Of a stretch of 64,000 bases of DNA, positions 47,281-56,659 are shown one piece after another. Within the stretch, counting starts at the first letter, position 1, and the number at the start of each line of letters is the position of its first letter. This DNA is from Cellulomonas humilata (GTDB taxonomy: Bacteria > Actinomycetota > Actinomycetes > Actinomycetales > Cellulomonadaceae): positions 496,001 to 560,000 of the forward strand of contig NZ_JAUSVB010000001.1 in the NCBI RefSeq assembly GCF_030814415.1. The letters run 5' to 3'. The notes beneath the pieces are model-generated. The model was given only the letters and a program-made list of their open reading frames with translations. It did no database searches and was not told where the DNA came from. The position numbers and the translations under genes were made by a program.

Positions 47281-47763
47281 TCAGGACGCGAGGACCTCGT
47301 CGAGGATCGCTTCGGCCTTCTCCTCCTCGGTGTGCTCGGCGAGTGCGAGCTCCGAGACGAGGATCTGGCGGGCCTTGGCGAGCATGCGCTTCTCGCCCGC
47401 TGACAGGCCGCGGTCGGCGTCCCGGCGCGAGAGGTCGCGCACGACCTCCGCCACCTTGATGACGTCGCCCGACGCGAGCTTCTCGAGGTTCGCCTTGTAG
47501 CGACGGGACCAGTTGGTCGGCTCTTCGGTGTAGGGCGCCCTGAGGACCTCGAACACCTTGTCGAGACCTTCCTGCCCGACGACGTCGCGCACGCCCACCA
47601 GGTCCACGTTCTCAGCCGGGACCTCGATGGTGAGATCTCCCTGAGCGACCTTGAGCTTGAGGTAGAGCTTGTCCTCTCCGCGGATGGTCCTGGTCTTGAT
47701 CTCTTCGATCAATGCCGCACCGTGGTGCGGGTAGACAACGGTCTCCCCAACAGTGAAAGTCAT
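47281..47763 (-). CDS. carD: CarD-family RNA polymerase-binding regulator
   Basis: A 160-residue CarD. It begins with [19 protein letters not shown], the RNAP-interacting domain, and ends with a helical DNA-binding part containing [17 protein letters not shown], where the conserved Trp contacts the transcription bubble. In mycobacteria CarD stabilises open complexes, especially at rRNA promoters. ATG 47763 has AAAGGGG upstream. The length matches family members. Confidence 0.96.
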   Translation of the reverse strand: MTFTVGETVVYPHHGAALIEEIKTRTIRGEDKLYLKLKVAQGDLTIEVPAENVDLVGVRDVVGQEGLDKVFEVLRAPYTEEPTNWSRRYKANLEKLASGDVIKVAEVVRDLSRRDADRGLSAGEKRMLAKARQILVSELALAEHTEEEKAEAILDEVLAS

Positions 47764-48007
47764 CTGCAGGTGTCCCCTTTCGCAGAGGGGTATCTTATCA
47801 CGCCGTTTTTGGCCTTTTGCCGCGTGATTACCGGCATCTGTGCAGGTCAACCGGCAGGTCACCGGCAGGACACCGCCGCCTCGCGGATCGAGCCGGTCAC
47901 GCGTCCTGCACGCCCGGCGCAGGCGTGCACGGCGGCTAGGCTGGGGCCCGGCGGAGATGCTCCGTCCACCAGCCCGCCCGTAGCGCCCGACGTCCCGAGG
48001 AGTCACC
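47764..48007. promoter_or_regulatory. carD promoter region
   Basis: This 244-bp divergent gap holds a TAAGAT hexamer on the minus strand (47797-47792), at the right distance for a carD -10 box. It is flanked by the inverted arms ATCACGC and GCGTGAT around a T-rich stretch (about 47798-47829). The plus-strand gene has GAGGAG before its GTG. I see no small gene here. Confidence 0.5.
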
Positions 48008-48517
48008 GTGACCTCGCCCCGCCCCCGCACCCTCCGGGCAGCCGCCCTCGTCGTCGGGGTCGCCGTCGCCGGGCTCGCGCTCGCCGGCTGCTCCGCGACC
48101 AACCCGATCACCACGCAGGACGAGTACTCGTCGTCCGACGGGGTCCGCTTCACGCTCGGCGACGTGCGCGGCAGCAACCTGCACGTGCTCGTCGCGGCCG
48201 AGGGCGACCCCGGGACGCTCCAGGGCGGGCTCATCAACGACAGCCGCGAGGACCGCTCGGTCACCCTCGCGATCGGCGACGAGGAGACGGTCGTCGAGCT
48301 GGGCCCGAAGGAGACGGTGCTCCTCGGGGTCAGCGACGCCGAGGACGAGGGGTACGCCGAGGTGACGTTCGCCGCGATCGACGCCCCGCCGGGCGGCCTG
48401 GTCGCCGTCACCGTGTCCACGCCCGAGGACGGTTCCATCGACGTGCAGGTGCCCGTGCTCGACGGCACCCTGCCCGAGTACGCCTCGCAGGTGCCCACCG
48501 CACCCGCCGAGGACTGA
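48008..48517 (+). CDS. Putative lipoprotein of unknown function
   Basis: A 169-residue protein with a signal peptide and lipobox LALAGCS, so it should be lipid-anchored at the outer face of the membrane. The mature part is acidic with a predicted beta-sandwich pattern ([35 protein letters not shown]). The GTG start follows GAGGAG. It lies next to carD divergently, but no functional link is evident. The family is not recognised with confidence; copper-chaperone-like or DUF461-like beta proteins have a similar appearance. Confidence 0.72.
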   Translation: MTSPRPRTLRAAALVVGVAVAGLALAGCSATNPITTQDEYSSSDGVRFTLGDVRGSNLHVLVAAEGDPGTLQGGLINDSREDRSVTLAIGDEETVVELGPKETVLLGVSDAEDEGYAEVTFAAIDAPPGGLVAVTVSTPEDGSIDVQVPVLDGTLPEYASQVPTAPAED

Positions 48518-48525
48518 GCAGGACG

Positions 48526-48565
48526 CACAGAAGGGGCCGTCCGGGATCGGACGGCCCCTTCTGTG
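48526..48565. terminator. Bidirectional terminator between lipoprotein gene and pstB
   Basis: An 18-bp perfect stem (48526-48543 with 48548-48565) with a GGAT loop lies between convergent genes; AAGGGG/CCCCTT stretches give T-ends in both directions. Confidence 0.88.
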
Positions 48566-48572
48566 TGCGGGC

Positions 48573-49352
48573 TCAGCCGAAGCGTCCCGAGATGTAGTCC
48601 TCCGTGGCCTGCACGCGCGGCGAGGAGAAGATCGTCGCCGTGTCGTCGATCTCGACCAGCCGGCCCGGCTCGCCCGTCGCAGCGAGGTTGAAGAACGCCG
48701 TCCGGTCCGAGACGCGCGCGGCCTGCTGCATGTTGTGCGTGACGATGACGATCGTGTAGTCGGACTTCAGCTCCGCGATGAGGTCCTCGATCGCGAGCGT
48801 CGAGATCGGGTCCAGCGCCGAGCACGGCTCGTCCATCAGCAGCACCTGCGGCTTGACCGCGATGGCGCGCGCGATGCACAGCCGCTGCTGCTGGCCGCCC
48901 GACAGCCCCGAGCCCGGCCGGTTGAGCCGGTCCTTGACCTCGTTCCACAGGTTGGCGCCGCGCAGCGAGGCCTCGACGACGTCCTGGGCGTCCCCCTTGG
49001 AGATGCGCTTGTTGTTCAGCTTGATGCCGGCCAGCACGTTCTCCGCGATGGACATCGTGGGGAACGGGTTGGGGCGCTGGAACACCATGCCGACCTGGCG
49101 GCGCACGGCGACGGGGTCGATGTCGGACCCGTACAGGTCGACGCCGTCCATCGCGACGCTGCCCTGCACGTAGGCCCCAGGAATGACCTCGTGCATGCGG
49201 TTGAGCGTCCGCAGGAAGGTCGACTTCCCGCAGCCCGACGGGCCGATGAACGCGGTCACCGAGCGGGGCTCGACCGCCATCTCCACGTCGGCCACGGCCC
49301 GGAAGTCGCCGTAGTAGATGTTCAGGTCCTTGACGTCGATGCGCTGTGCCAT
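48573..49352 (-). CDS. pstB: Phosphate ABC transporter ATP-binding protein
   Basis: A 259-residue ABC ATPase of the PstB subfamily: Walker [11 protein letters not shown]-loop [13 protein letters not shown], signature [14 protein letters not shown], Walker [13 protein letters not shown] and switch [12 protein letters not shown]. The VFQRPNPFP segment is a PstB hallmark. It is the last gene of pstS-pstC-pstA-pstB and drives phosphate import. Confidence 0.97.
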   Translation of the reverse strand: MAQRIDVKDLNIYYGDFRAVADVEMAVEPRSVTAFIGPSGCGKSTFLRTLNRMHEVIPGAYVQGSVAMDGVDLYGSDIDPVAVRRQVGMVFQRPNPFPTMSIAENVLAGIKLNNKRISKGDAQDVVEASLRGANLWNEVKDRLNRPGSGLSGGQQQRLCIARAIAVKPQVLLMDEPCSALDPISTLAIEDLIAELKSDYTIVIVTHNMQQAARVSDRTAFFNLAATGEPGRLVEIDDTATIFSSPRVQATEDYISGRFG

Positions 49353-49363
49353 GGGTCTGTCTT

Positions 49364-50314
49364 TCAGCCGAGGTTCTTGGGGGCGAAGAAGCGGGTGATC
49401 AGGCGGCCGATCAGGTTGAGCAGCATGACGATGAGGATCAGCGTCAGCGCCGCGGCCCAGGCCCGGTCGTAGTTGATGGTCGGGATGCACTCGAGGTCGC
49501 CCGGCGTGCAGGGCACGAGGCCCTGCGAGTACTGCCGGTAGACGTAGACCGGGAGCGTCATCATCCGGCCCTCGAACAGGTTGAAGTTGATCGAGTCGAT
49601 GACACCGACGGTGATCAGCAGGGGTGCGGTCTCGCCGATGATGCGGGCGATCGCGAGCGTGATGCCGGTGCCGATCCCGGCGATCGAGGTGCGCAGGACG
49701 ACCTTGATGACGACGAGCCAGCGGGGCACGCCGAGCGCCAGCGCCGCCTCGCGCAGCTCGTTGGGCACCAGCCGCAGCATCTCCTCGCAGGAGCGCACGA
49801 CGACCGGGATCATCAGCACGCTCAGCGCGACGGAGCCGACGACGCCCATGCGGACCCCGGGACCGAGGACCACGGCGAACAGCGCGTACGCGAACAGGCC
49901 GGCGACGATCGACGGGATACCCGTCATCACGTCGACGAAGAAGGTGACGGACCGCGCCAGCGCCCCCCGGCCGTACTCCACCAGGTAGATGGCGGTGAGC
50001 AGGCCGATCGGCACCGAGATCAAGGTGGCGAAGAGCGTGATCTCGAGCGTGCCGATGATCGCGTGGTAGATGCCGCCCGCGTCCATGCCGCCGTACACCC
50101 CGCGCATCGAGTGCGTGAGGAAGTAGGCGTTGAAGCGCTCGATGCCGTTCACGAGCACGGTCCAGGAGACCGAGATCAGCGGCAGCATCGCCAGCACGAA
50201 GGCGCCGTAGATCAGCCCCTTCATCAGGCGGTCCTTGCGGTGGCGGCCCTTGTCCACCTGGCGCAGGAGCGCGCGCAGCTCGGCGTTGCCCTCGGGGAGG
50301 GTCGTGGCGCTCAT
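49364..50314 (-). CDS. pstA: Phosphate ABC transporter permease PstA
   Basis: A 316-residue permease with six membrane segments. The EAA loop is [24 protein letters not shown], and [13 protein letters not shown] is a conserved Pst motif. A loop in the C-terminal part has two cysteines ([12 protein letters not shown]), which could form a disulphide outside. Its ATG overlaps the last base of the pstC stop, so they are coupled. Confidence 0.95.
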   Translation of the reverse strand: MSATTLPEGNAELRALLRQVDKGRHRKDRLMKGLIYGAFVLAMLPLISVSWTVLVNGIERFNAYFLTHSMRGVYGGMDAGGIYHAIIGTLEITLFATLISVPIGLLTAIYLVEYGRGALARSVTFFVDVMTGIPSIVAGLFAYALFAVVLGPGVRMGVVGSVALSVLMIPVVVRSCEEMLRLVPNELREAALALGVPRWLVVIKVVLRTSIAGIGTGITLAIARIIGETAPLLITVGVIDSINFNLFEGRMMTLPVYVYRQYSQGLVPCTPGDLECIPTINYDRAWAAALTLILIVMLLNLIGRLITRFFAPKNLG

Positions 50315-51336
50315 CAGTTGGCTCCCGAGAAGTCCTTGCGGCGCGCGACGATCGCGCGGGCGGCCATGTTGACGACGAGCGTGATGACGAACAGCGCGAG
50401 GCCGGTCGCGATCAGCGCCGAGACCCCCAGCGGGTTGGCCTCGGGGAACTGGGCGGCGATGTTGGCCGCGATCGTCTGCTGCTGCCCGGCCTCGAGCAGC
50501 TTGAACGAGTAGAGGAACCCGGGCGACAGGATCATCAGGACCGCCATCGTCTCGCCGAGGGCCCGGCCGAGGCCGAGCATCGCAGCGGAGACGATGCCCG
50601 AGCGGGCGAACGGCAGGACCGCGACCCGGATCATCTCCCAGCGCGTGGCCCCCAGTGCGAGGGCCGCCTCCTCGTGCAGGCGCGGCGTCTGCAGGAACAC
50701 CTCGCGGCTCACGGCGGTGATGATCGGCAGGATCATCACGGCGAGGACCAGGCCCACGGTCATGAGCACGCGGGCGGTCGGCGACACGGTGCCGGCGAAG
50801 AACGGGATGAAGCCGAGGTACTCGTTGAGCCACGCCCAGATCGGCTTGACCATCGGCGCGAGCACGAGGCCGCCCCAGAGTCCGTAGACCACCGACGGGA
50901 TGGCCGCCAGCAGGTCGACCAGGTAGCCGAGGCCCGACGCCAGCCGGCGCGGCGCGTAGTGCGAGGTGAACAGCGCGATCCCCAGCGCGATCGGGGTCGC
51001 GATGACCAGCGCGAGGGCCGCGGCCAGCACCGTGCCGAAGATCAGCGGGCCCACGAAGTCGAGGAGCGAGGTCGCCTCGCCCATCCAGGAGACCTTCTCG
51101 GTCAGCTCGGCGGCCGGCGTGGTCAGTGCCGGCCACGCGCGCAGCACCAGGAAGGCGGCGACCGCGACGAGCACGACGAGGATGAGGGCCCCGGCCCCGG
51201 TGGCGGTCCACCGGAACAGCCGGCTCGCGCCCTTGTCGACCACACGCGTGCGACGGCGGCGGCCCGGCCGCGGGGACTCGACGTCCTCGGTCGGGCGCAC
51301 ACCGTCCTGCGTCGGCGGGCTCTGGGTGCTGGTCAC
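50314..51336 (-). CDS. pstC: Phosphate ABC transporter permease PstC
   Basis: A 340-residue permease. A long basic N-terminus precedes six membrane segments. The EAA loop is [23 protein letters not shown], and [15 protein letters not shown] matches the PstC motif. GTG 51336 is chosen because AGGAGA lies upstream; the frame continues beyond it without a family match. It pairs with PstA. Confidence 0.95.
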   Translation of the reverse strand: MTSTQSPPTQDGVRPTEDVESPRPGRRRRTRVVDKGASRLFRWTATGAGALILVVLVAVAAFLVLRAWPALTTPAAELTEKVSWMGEATSLLDFVGPLIFGTVLAAALALVIATPIALGIALFTSHYAPRRLASGLGYLVDLLAAIPSVVYGLWGGLVLAPMVKPIWAWLNEYLGFIPFFAGTVSPTARVLMTVGLVLAVMILPIITAVSREVFLQTPRLHEEAALALGATRWEMIRVAVLPFARSGIVSAAMLGLGRALGETMAVLMILSPGFLYSFKLLEAGQQQTIAANIAAQFPEANPLGVSALIATGLALFVITLVVNMAARAIVARRKDFSGAN

Positions 51337-51403
51337 TTCTCTCCTGCTGCTCGTGGTGGGTGGTGCACCGCCGGCGGCGGACCCGTCCTCCCCCCGAGGC
51401 GGG

Positions 51404-51418
51404 CCCGCCACCGGCGGG
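51404..51418. promoter_or_regulatory. Small hairpin in the pstS-pstC gap
   Basis: CCCGCC and GGCGGG (51404-51409 and 51413-51418) form a six-bp stem in the 92-bp pstS-pstC spacer. Partial termination here would give the usual excess of binding protein; weak evidence. Confidence 0.35.
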
Positions 51419-51428
51419 TGATCGGACG

Positions 51429-52544
51429 TCAGGCTGCTGCGGTGATCGAGTCGATCGCTGCCTGGACGTCGGTGCGGAGCGCGTCGGACAGCGGCGCGGA
51501 GCCTGCGGCCGACTCGGACGCGGACTGACCCTCGGCGCTCACCACGTAGCTGAGGAAGCCCTTGACCAGGTCGGCCTGCTCGGCCGTGGCGTACTCGAGG
51601 CACGCGATCGAGTACGACACGAGGATCAGCGGGTACGCGCCGGACTCGGTCGTCTCACGGTCGATCTTGATGACGATGTCGCCGTTCTCGCGCTCCTCGT
51701 CCCGCGGGGAGGCGTCGACCGCGGCCGCGGCACCCTCCTCGGACGGGGCGACCCACTCCTCGCCGACCTTGATGCTCGCCACGCCGAGCGTGCCGACGGC
51801 CGAGTTGTCGGCGTACGCGATGGTGCCGTCGCCGCCCTGGACCGTCTGGATGACGCCCGAGGTGCCCTGGGCCGACTCGCCGCCCTCGATGGGCCAGTTG
51901 CCGTCCGCCTCGTACGTCCACACGCCACCCGAGGCCTTCGCCAGGTAGTCGGTGAAGTTCTTCGTCGTGCCCGACTCGTCGGAGCGGTGGACCGGCGTGA
52001 TCGCCGTCGCCGGGAGCGTGGCGTCGGGGTTCTCCGCCGCGATCTCGGGCGCGTCCCAGCTGGTGATCTTGCCGTCGAAGATCCCCGCGATGGTGGCCGC
52101 CGAGAGGTTGAGCTCGGTGATGCCCTCGAGGTTGAAGACGACCGCGATCGGGCTGATGTAGACCGGGATGTCGATGGCGCCGGTGGTGCAGACGCCCTTG
52201 GCCTGCTCGAGCTCCTCGCTCGTCAGCGCCGAGTCGGTGCCGGCGAACTGGACCGAGCCGTCGAGGAACTGGGTGCGACCGCCGCCGGAGCCGACGGGGT
52301 CGTAGTTGACGTTGACGTCGGGGTTGGCGCTCTGGAAGCCGGCACGCCAGGCATCCATCGCCTTCTCCTGCGACGTGGCGCCGGCGCCGTTCAGGTCACC
52401 GCTGAGCTCGCTGGCCTGCTCGGTGGCGCCGGACGTGCTGTCGCCGGACCCGGTGGGGTCGTCCGATCCGCAGGCCGTGAGGGAGAGGGCGACGGCGCCG
52501 GTGAGGGCGATCGCGCCGATCCGGCCGTGGAGGGAGAGCTTCAC
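51429..52544 (-). CDS. pstS: Phosphate-binding lipoprotein PstS
   Basis: A 371-residue phosphate receptor. The signal peptide ends in the lipobox LSLTACGS. The mature part has GAGATSQEKAMDAW, YDPVGSGGGRTQF with a phosphate-binding loop, VQFAGTDSALT and HRSDESGTTKNFTDYL, all PstS features. It is first in the pst operon, and two 11-base PHO repeats lie 86-107 bp upstream, so it should be induced by phosphate starvation. The start is GTG 52544. Confidence 0.96.
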   Translation of the reverse strand: MKLSLHGRIGAIALTGAVALSLTACGSDDPTGSGDSTSGATEQASELSGDLNGAGATSQEKAMDAWRAGFQSANPDVNVNYDPVGSGGGRTQFLDGSVQFAGTDSALTSEELEQAKGVCTTGAIDIPVYISPIAVVFNLEGITELNLSAATIAGIFDGKITSWDAPEIAAENPDATLPATAITPVHRSDESGTTKNFTDYLAKASGGVWTYEADGNWPIEGGESAQGTSGVIQTVQGGDGTIAYADNSAVGTLGVASIKVGEEWVAPSEEGAAAAVDASPRDEERENGDIVIKIDRETTESGAYPLILVSYSIACLEYATAEQADLVKGFLSYVVSAEGQSASESAAGSAPLSDALRTDVQAAIDSITAAA

Positions 52545-52629
52545 TGTGTTCCGTCCTGTCGATCAGGTGCGCACCGATGTGTGCGCGGCGATGCTGACCG
52601 TAGGAAGTGCACGTGACCGGGTGGACGGC

Positions 52630-52651
52630 ATCGGGTGAACCCCAGGTGAAC
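52630..52651 (-). promoter_or_regulatory. PHO box upstream of pstS
   Basis: On the minus strand two adjacent 11-base units, GTTCACCTGGG (52651-52641) and GTTCACCCGAT (52640-52630), form a direct repeat. This matches the established GTTCACC-type PhoP box of actinomycetes. It is correctly oriented toward pstS. Confidence 0.85.
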
Positions 52652-52687
52652 GGTGGCCGACGAGTCGGACGGGTGTCCGGGCGCAGC

Positions 52688-52720
52688 GACGCCCCGCGCG
52701 CCGAGGGCGGGCGGGGCGTC
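52688..52720. terminator. Terminator hairpin downstream of the response regulator
   Basis: GACGCCCCGC (52688-52697) pairs with GCGGGGCGTC (52711-52720) across a 13-nt loop, just past the stop of the regX3-type gene on the minus strand. Confidence 0.7.
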
Positions 52721-52730
52721 GTCGTCGGGG

Positions 52731-53456
52731 CTACTCGCCGTCGTCGGTGAGCTTGTAGCCCAGGCCCCGCACGGTCTGCAGCAGCGTCGGGTTGCCGGGG
52801 TCGACCTCGATCTTGGCGCGGACGCGCTTGACGTGGACGTCGAGCGTCTTGGTGTCGCCGACGTAGTCCGAGCCCCAGATGCGGTCGATGAGCTGGCCGC
52901 GCGTCAGCACCCGGCCCGCGTTGCGGAGCAGCAGCTCGAGGAGCTCGAACTCCTTGAGCGGGAACGCGACCAGCTCGTCGCGCACTCGGACGGTGTGCCG
53001 CTCGACGTCCATCCGCACCGGCCCGGCGACCAGCAGCTCGTCGTCGTCCTCGTGGAGCGAAGGAGCACCGGCTGTGCCCGCGGAGACCACGACCGCCTCC
53101 CGGCGGCGCAGCACCGCGCGCACGCGGGCCAGCAGCTCGCGTGACGAGTACGGCTTGGTGACGTAGTCGTCGGCACCCAGCTCGAGGCCGACCACCTTGT
53201 CGATCTCGTCGTCCTTGGCCGTGAGCATGATGACGGGCACGTCGCTGACCAGGCGCAGCCGGCGGCACACCTCGGTGCCCGGCAGGCCCGGCAGCATGAG
53301 GTCGAGCAGCACCAGGTCGGCGCCGAACTCCTCGAACTTGGTGAGCGCCTCCGGGCCGGTCGCGGCTGCGACGACGTCGAACCCCTCGCGCTCCAGCTGG
53401 TAGGTCAGCGGGTCCCGGTAGGACTCCTCGTCCTCGACGAGCAGGATCCGGGTCAT
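52731..53456 (-). CDS. regX3: OmpR-family response regulator RegX3/PhoP
   Basis: A 241-residue regulator. The receiver has Glu-Asp residues VEDEE, phosphoacceptor Asp52 in LLDLMLPG and Lys101 in VTKPYSSREL. The C-terminal winged helix runs from about 150, with FELLELLLRNAGRVLTRGQL and TLDVHVKRVRAKIE. It sits downstream of its sensor, with a four-base overlap. It should bind the PHO boxes of this region when phosphate is low. RegX3 and PhoP are hard to separate by sequence; the SenX3-type partner points to RegX3. Confidence 0.92.
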   Translation of the reverse strand: MTRILLVEDEESYRDPLTYQLEREGFDVVAAATGPEALTKFEEFGADLVLLDLMLPGLPGTEVCRRLRLVSDVPVIMLTAKDDEIDKVVGLELGADDYVTKPYSSRELLARVRAVLRRREAVVVSAGTAGAPSLHEDDDELLVAGPVRMDVERHTVRVRDELVAFPLKEFELLELLLRNAGRVLTRGQLIDRIWGSDYVGDTKTLDVHVKRVRAKIEVDPGNPTLLQTVRGLGYKLTDDGE

Positions 53457-54664
53457 GACGCGCTCCGGCGCACGTGTGCTCCTTCGGTCTCGGTGAGGGG
53501 CAGCTCCCGCACCGTCGAGGCGGGCTCCTCCTCGGCGCGGGGCAGGCGCAGGGTGAACGTCGACCCGCGGCCCGGCTGCGACCAGACGGTCACCTCACCG
53601 CCGTGGTCCGCGGCGACGTGCTTGACGATGGAGAGGCCGAGGCCCGTGCCGCCGGTGTCGCGCGAGCGCGCGGGGTCCACCCGGTAGAACCGCTCGAACA
53701 CGCGCTCCTGCTCGGCCGCGGTGATGCCGATCCCCTCGTCGACCACCGCGATCTCCACCAGGTCCCCGTCGGTGCGGACCCCCACGCCGACGTGCGACGC
53801 CTCGCCGGAGTACGCGACGGCGTTGTCCAGCAGGTTGCGAACGGCGGTGACCAGCAGGTCGTGCTGGCCCAGGACGCGCGTGCCGCGCACCCCGCCGATG
53901 TCGAGCCGCACGCGCTTGGCCTCCGCGGTCGTGCGAGCCCGGTCGACGGCCTCCGACAGGACGGTGTCCACGTCGACCAGCCCGACCTGCCCGAGCGCCC
54001 CCGCCACCTGCAGCCGGGACAGCTCGATGATCTCGTGCACCAGCGCCGACAGCCGCGTGGCCTCCGCCTGCATCCGGCCCGCGAACCGGCGCACGGCCTC
54101 CGGGTCGTCGGCGGCGTCCTGGACCGTCTCGGCGAGCAGCGCCAGCGCGCCCACCGGGGTCTTGAGCTCGTGCGACACGTTGACGACGAAGTCGCGCCGG
54201 ATCGCCTCGAGGCGCCGCGCCTGCGTCAGGTCCTCCGCCAGCACCACGAGGTGGTCGGCGCTGACCTGCGCGACCCGCACCTGGACCATCAGCACGCCGG
54301 GGCCGACCGGACCGCGGGGCACCTCGAGCACCTCGTCGCGGATCACCCCGTCGCGACGCACCAGCGCGATGAGGTCACGGATCGCCGCAGGCGCCACCCG
54401 CCCGTCGCGCACGATGCCGAGGGCGTGGGCCGGCGCGCTCGCCCGCACCACGTTGTCGGAGTCGTCGAGCACCACAGCGGCCGACCGGAGCACGGCGAGC
54501 GTGCGGACGAGGCCGTCGTCGAGGGCCGGCACCGGTGGGGTCGGCGCACCGTGCTGCGACCGCTCGCTCCACCGGAACGCCAGAGTCGCCCACACCCCGA
54601 CCAGCAGGCCGAGGCCGCCGGCGAGGAGGAGCATGAGCCCGTCGATCCCGTCCACGACACTCAC
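53453..54664 (-). CDS. senX3: Phosphate-sensing histidine kinase SenX3/PhoR
   Basis: A 403-residue sensor: one N-terminal membrane helix (about 9-29), a PAS-like domain (about 55-150), then HisKA with phosphoacceptor His165 in NVSHELKTP and HATPase_c with NLLDNAVAYS, DEGIGI and GTGLGLSI. No large extracellular domain is present, so it may sense phosphate through PstB/PhoU. GTG 54664 is chosen; GTG 54655 is possible. It overlaps the regulator gene by four bases. Confidence 0.92.
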   Translation of the reverse strand: MSVVDGIDGLMLLLAGGLGLLVGVWATLAFRWSERSQHGAPTPPVPALDDGLVRTLAVLRSAAVVLDDSDNVVRASAPAHALGIVRDGRVAPAAIRDLIALVRRDGVIRDEVLEVPRGPVGPGVLMVQVRVAQVSADHLVVLAEDLTQARRLEAIRRDFVVNVSHELKTPVGALALLAETVQDAADDPEAVRRFAGRMQAEATRLSALVHEIIELSRLQVAGALGQVGLVDVDTVLSEAVDRARTTAEAKRVRLDIGGVRGTRVLGQHDLLVTAVRNLLDNAVAYSGEASHVGVGVRTDGDLVEIAVVDEGIGITAAEQERVFERFYRVDPARSRDTGGTGLGLSIVKHVAADHGGEVTVWSQPGRGSTFTLRLPRAEEEPASTVRELPLTETEGAHVRRSAS

Positions 54665-54728
54665 AGTAGGACGCGCTGGACCCTGCGCCGCGCCGATGCG
54701 GCCTCTGCGCGCCACGCCGCCGTCGAGC

Positions 54729-54750
54729 GTTCACCGACCGTTCACCGAGG
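54729..54750 (+). promoter_or_regulatory. PHO-box-like direct repeat upstream of senX3
   Basis: GTTCACCGACC (54729-54739) and GTTCACCGAGG (54740-54750) form an 11-base direct repeat like the one at pstS. It lies 65 bp upstream of the senX3 start, but in the plus orientation, opposite to that gene. Autoregulation is likely but the orientation leaves the target uncertain. Confidence 0.65.
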
Positions 54751-54768
54751 CCGCTCGTGCGAGCGGCC
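54749..54768 (-). terminator. Hairpin downstream of the DUF1269 gene
   Basis: GGCCGCTCG (54749-54757) pairs with CGAGCGGCC (54760-54768). It is placed after the stop of the minus-strand gene at 54783 and partly abuts the PHO repeat. Confidence 0.55.
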
Positions 54769-54782
54769 CCGGTGAGGCGGAC

Positions 54783-55265
54783 TCAGCCGAACGTCTCCAT
54801 CAGCAGCGACCGCTCGGCGTCCGTGAGGTTGGTGGCGACCAGCGTGCTGTGCAGGCCGTGCATCCGCTCACCCAGCCGGTCCATGTCGGCGTTCTCCGTC
54901 ACCGCGCACAGCAGCGACGTCCCGACGGTGATCTGCGCGCGGATCTCGTCCAGCTGGCTCTCCGGGATGCCGACCGCGGAGACGGCCTTCGTGATCGCGC
55001 CGGCGGCCGCACCGACGGCGACCCCGAGCAGGGGCACGAAGAAGAGGCCGCCGAACAGGAGGCCCCAGAACGCACCCCAGCCGGTGCCACGCAGCTTGTC
55101 GTCGTGCGAGTGGTGCATCTCGGGCTTGTCGGCGCCCACGGGCCAGCTGATGACCGCGTGGTCGACGATCTTGACCAGCCCGTCGCCCTGCGCCCCCTTC
55201 AGCGCCGTGACCGCCTTCTGGGCCCCGTCGGGGGTCTCGAACTTCCAGGCCGTGAATGTCGTCAT
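54783..55265 (-). CDS. DUF1269 membrane protein
   Basis: A 160-residue protein. An N-terminal ferredoxin-like domain with TPDGAQKAVTALKGAQ is followed by a glycine-rich hydrophobic hairpin (LLFGGLFFVPLLGVAVGAAAGAITKA, about 75-100) and a helical end. This is the layout of DUF1269 (TIGR-type membrane) proteins, sometimes stress-linked. ATG 55265 is used; GGGAGG lies upstream. Its 40-bp distance to the next upstream gene suggests co-transcription. Confidence 0.82.
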   Translation of the reverse strand: MTTFTAWKFETPDGAQKAVTALKGAQGDGLVKIVDHAVISWPVGADKPEMHHSHDDKLRGTGWGAFWGLLFGGLFFVPLLGVAVGAAAGAITKAVSAVGIPESQLDEIRAQITVGTSLLCAVTENADMDRLGERMHGLHSTLVATNLTDAERSLLMETFG

Positions 55266-55305
55266 CGTCGTTCCTCCCTTTCCTTCGACGTTCCTCGAAC
55301 TCTGC

Positions 55306-55707
55306 TCAGCGGCTCGCCCGGGCGACCTCGTCACCGTGGACCGTCAGGGCCCACAGGATGAAGAAGTCCAGGACGATGGCGATCAGCGACCACCACGGGG
55401 TCACGGGCAGCGACACGAACTGCGTGAGCAGGTTCACGATCACCAGCACCACGGCGAAGACGCGCGCCCAGCCGCGGCCGGAGAACAGCGCGAACCCGAC
55501 GAACAGCAGCAGCACCCCGAGGGCCAGCTGCACCCACCCCCACGTCGACACGTCCACGACCGCGAGTCCGTCCGGCGACCAGCTCACGACCGTCTTCGGG
55601 GAGAACACCGCCACGGCCCCGGAGATGATGTTGAACAGGCCCGAGACGAGGATCGCGAACGCCGCGAACCACACCCAGCCGACCCAGGCAGTGACTCTCT
55701 GTGCCAT
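55306..55707 (-). CDS. DUF7144-type four-helix membrane protein
   Basis: A 133-residue protein with four hydrophobic segments, starting WVGWVWFAAFAILVSGLFNIISG, followed by STWGWVQLALGVLLLFVGFALFSGRGWAR and a third part with VIVNLLTQFVSLPVTPWW, and LDFFILWALTVHG. This matches a small membrane family seen in actinomycetes (DUF7144). Function unknown. It is upstream of the DUF1269 gene in the same direction. Confidence 0.8.
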   Translation of the reverse strand: MAQRVTAWVGWVWFAAFAILVSGLFNIISGAVAVFSPKTVVSWSPDGLAVVDVSTWGWVQLALGVLLLFVGFALFSGRGWARVFAVVLVIVNLLTQFVSLPVTPWWSLIAIVLDFFILWALTVHGDEVARASR

Positions 55708-55935
55708 CGTGCGTCTCCCTCTGTGGTTCTCCGACGATTCGACCAGCAGGACGATCTCTTCGCAGGCTAGGGGTTCACGAGGCACGATGGGGACGAATCG
55801 CCGCACATCGCCGCGGCAGCCCCTTTCCCCCAGAACGGCCGTCGTCCGTTCACCTGCCCGCGCCCGGCTGTTCACCTGCCGATGGCAGCCTGACGCTGCG
55901 CGCGGCACCTGCCGTCGCGGCACGAGAGGGAGCAC
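55708..55935. promoter_or_regulatory. Divergent region between DUF7144 gene and phoU
   Basis: This 228-bp gap holds a PHO-box-like repeat near its right end and should serve both directions. No other gene is seen. Confidence 0.5.
55848..55880 (+). promoter_or_regulatory. PHO box upstream of phoU
   Basis: GTTCACCTGCC occurs at 55848-55858 and again at 55870-55880, exactly 22 bases apart, that is with one degenerate 11-base unit between. The orientation is toward phoU, whose start is 56 bp downstream. It matches the GTTCACC units at the two other Pho loci. Confidence 0.78.
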
Positions 55936-56601
55936 ATGCGGGACATCTTCGACGCCGAGCTGCACCAGCTGGGCGAGGACCTGGCGGCGATGAGCGGTCG
56001 GGTCGAGCAGGCCATCACCAACGCCGGCATCGCGCTGCTCACGGCCGACCTTGCGCTCGCGGAGTCGGTGATCGCCGACGACCTGGCCATCGACGCCATC
56101 GAGCGCGACCTGGACGAGCGCTGCGTCCTGCTGCTCGCGCAGCAGCAGCCCGTCGCCACGGACCTGCGGATCGTCGTGTCGGCCCTGCGGATGAGCGCCT
56201 CCCTGGAGCGCATGGGCGACCTCGCCCGGCACGTCGCCCAGGTGGCTCGCGGCCGGTACCCCCGGCACGCCGTGCCGCAGGCGCTGTCGGGCACGTTCGC
56301 CGAGATGCACGACGCCGCCGTCCGCGTCGCCCGGCGCACCACCACGCTGCTGCACAGCCGCGAGATCCAGCTGGCCGAGAGCATCGAGCAGGACGACGAC
56401 CTCCTCGACGAGCTGCACGAGGACACGTTCGCGGCTCTGCTGGGCGGGTCCTGGGCCGGTTCCACGCAGGAGACGATCGACGTCACCCTGCTGGGCCGGT
56501 ACTACGAGCGGTTCGGCGACCACGGCGTCTCGGTCGCCCGCCGCGTGACGTACCTGGTGACGGGCGCCGCCCGCCCGGAGCTGGACCGCACCGCCGGCTG
56601 A
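55936..56601 (+). CDS. phoU: Phosphate signalling protein PhoU
   Basis: A 221-residue all-helical PhoU with two repeated three-helix bundles. It starts MRDIFDAELHQLGEDL; VIADDLAIDAIERDLDE and VSALRMSASLERMGDLARHVA carry the acidic/metal-binding E(D)xxxD-type motifs, repeated in RYYERFGDHGVSVARRV. It connects PstSCAB activity to the sensor kinase and limits phosphate uptake. The PHO box upstream suggests that it is Pho-regulated. Confidence 0.93.
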   Translation: MRDIFDAELHQLGEDLAAMSGRVEQAITNAGIALLTADLALAESVIADDLAIDAIERDLDERCVLLLAQQQPVATDLRIVVSALRMSASLERMGDLARHVAQVARGRYPRHAVPQALSGTFAEMHDAAVRVARRTTTLLHSREIQLAESIEQDDDLLDELHEDTFAALLGGSWAGSTQETIDVTLLGRYYERFGDHGVSVARRVTYLVTGAARPELDRTAG

Positions 56602-56659
56602 CCGACCGGCGGCTCCGGCGGGACGGCTGACTCCGACTGCTCCGACCGCTCTGACGGAC

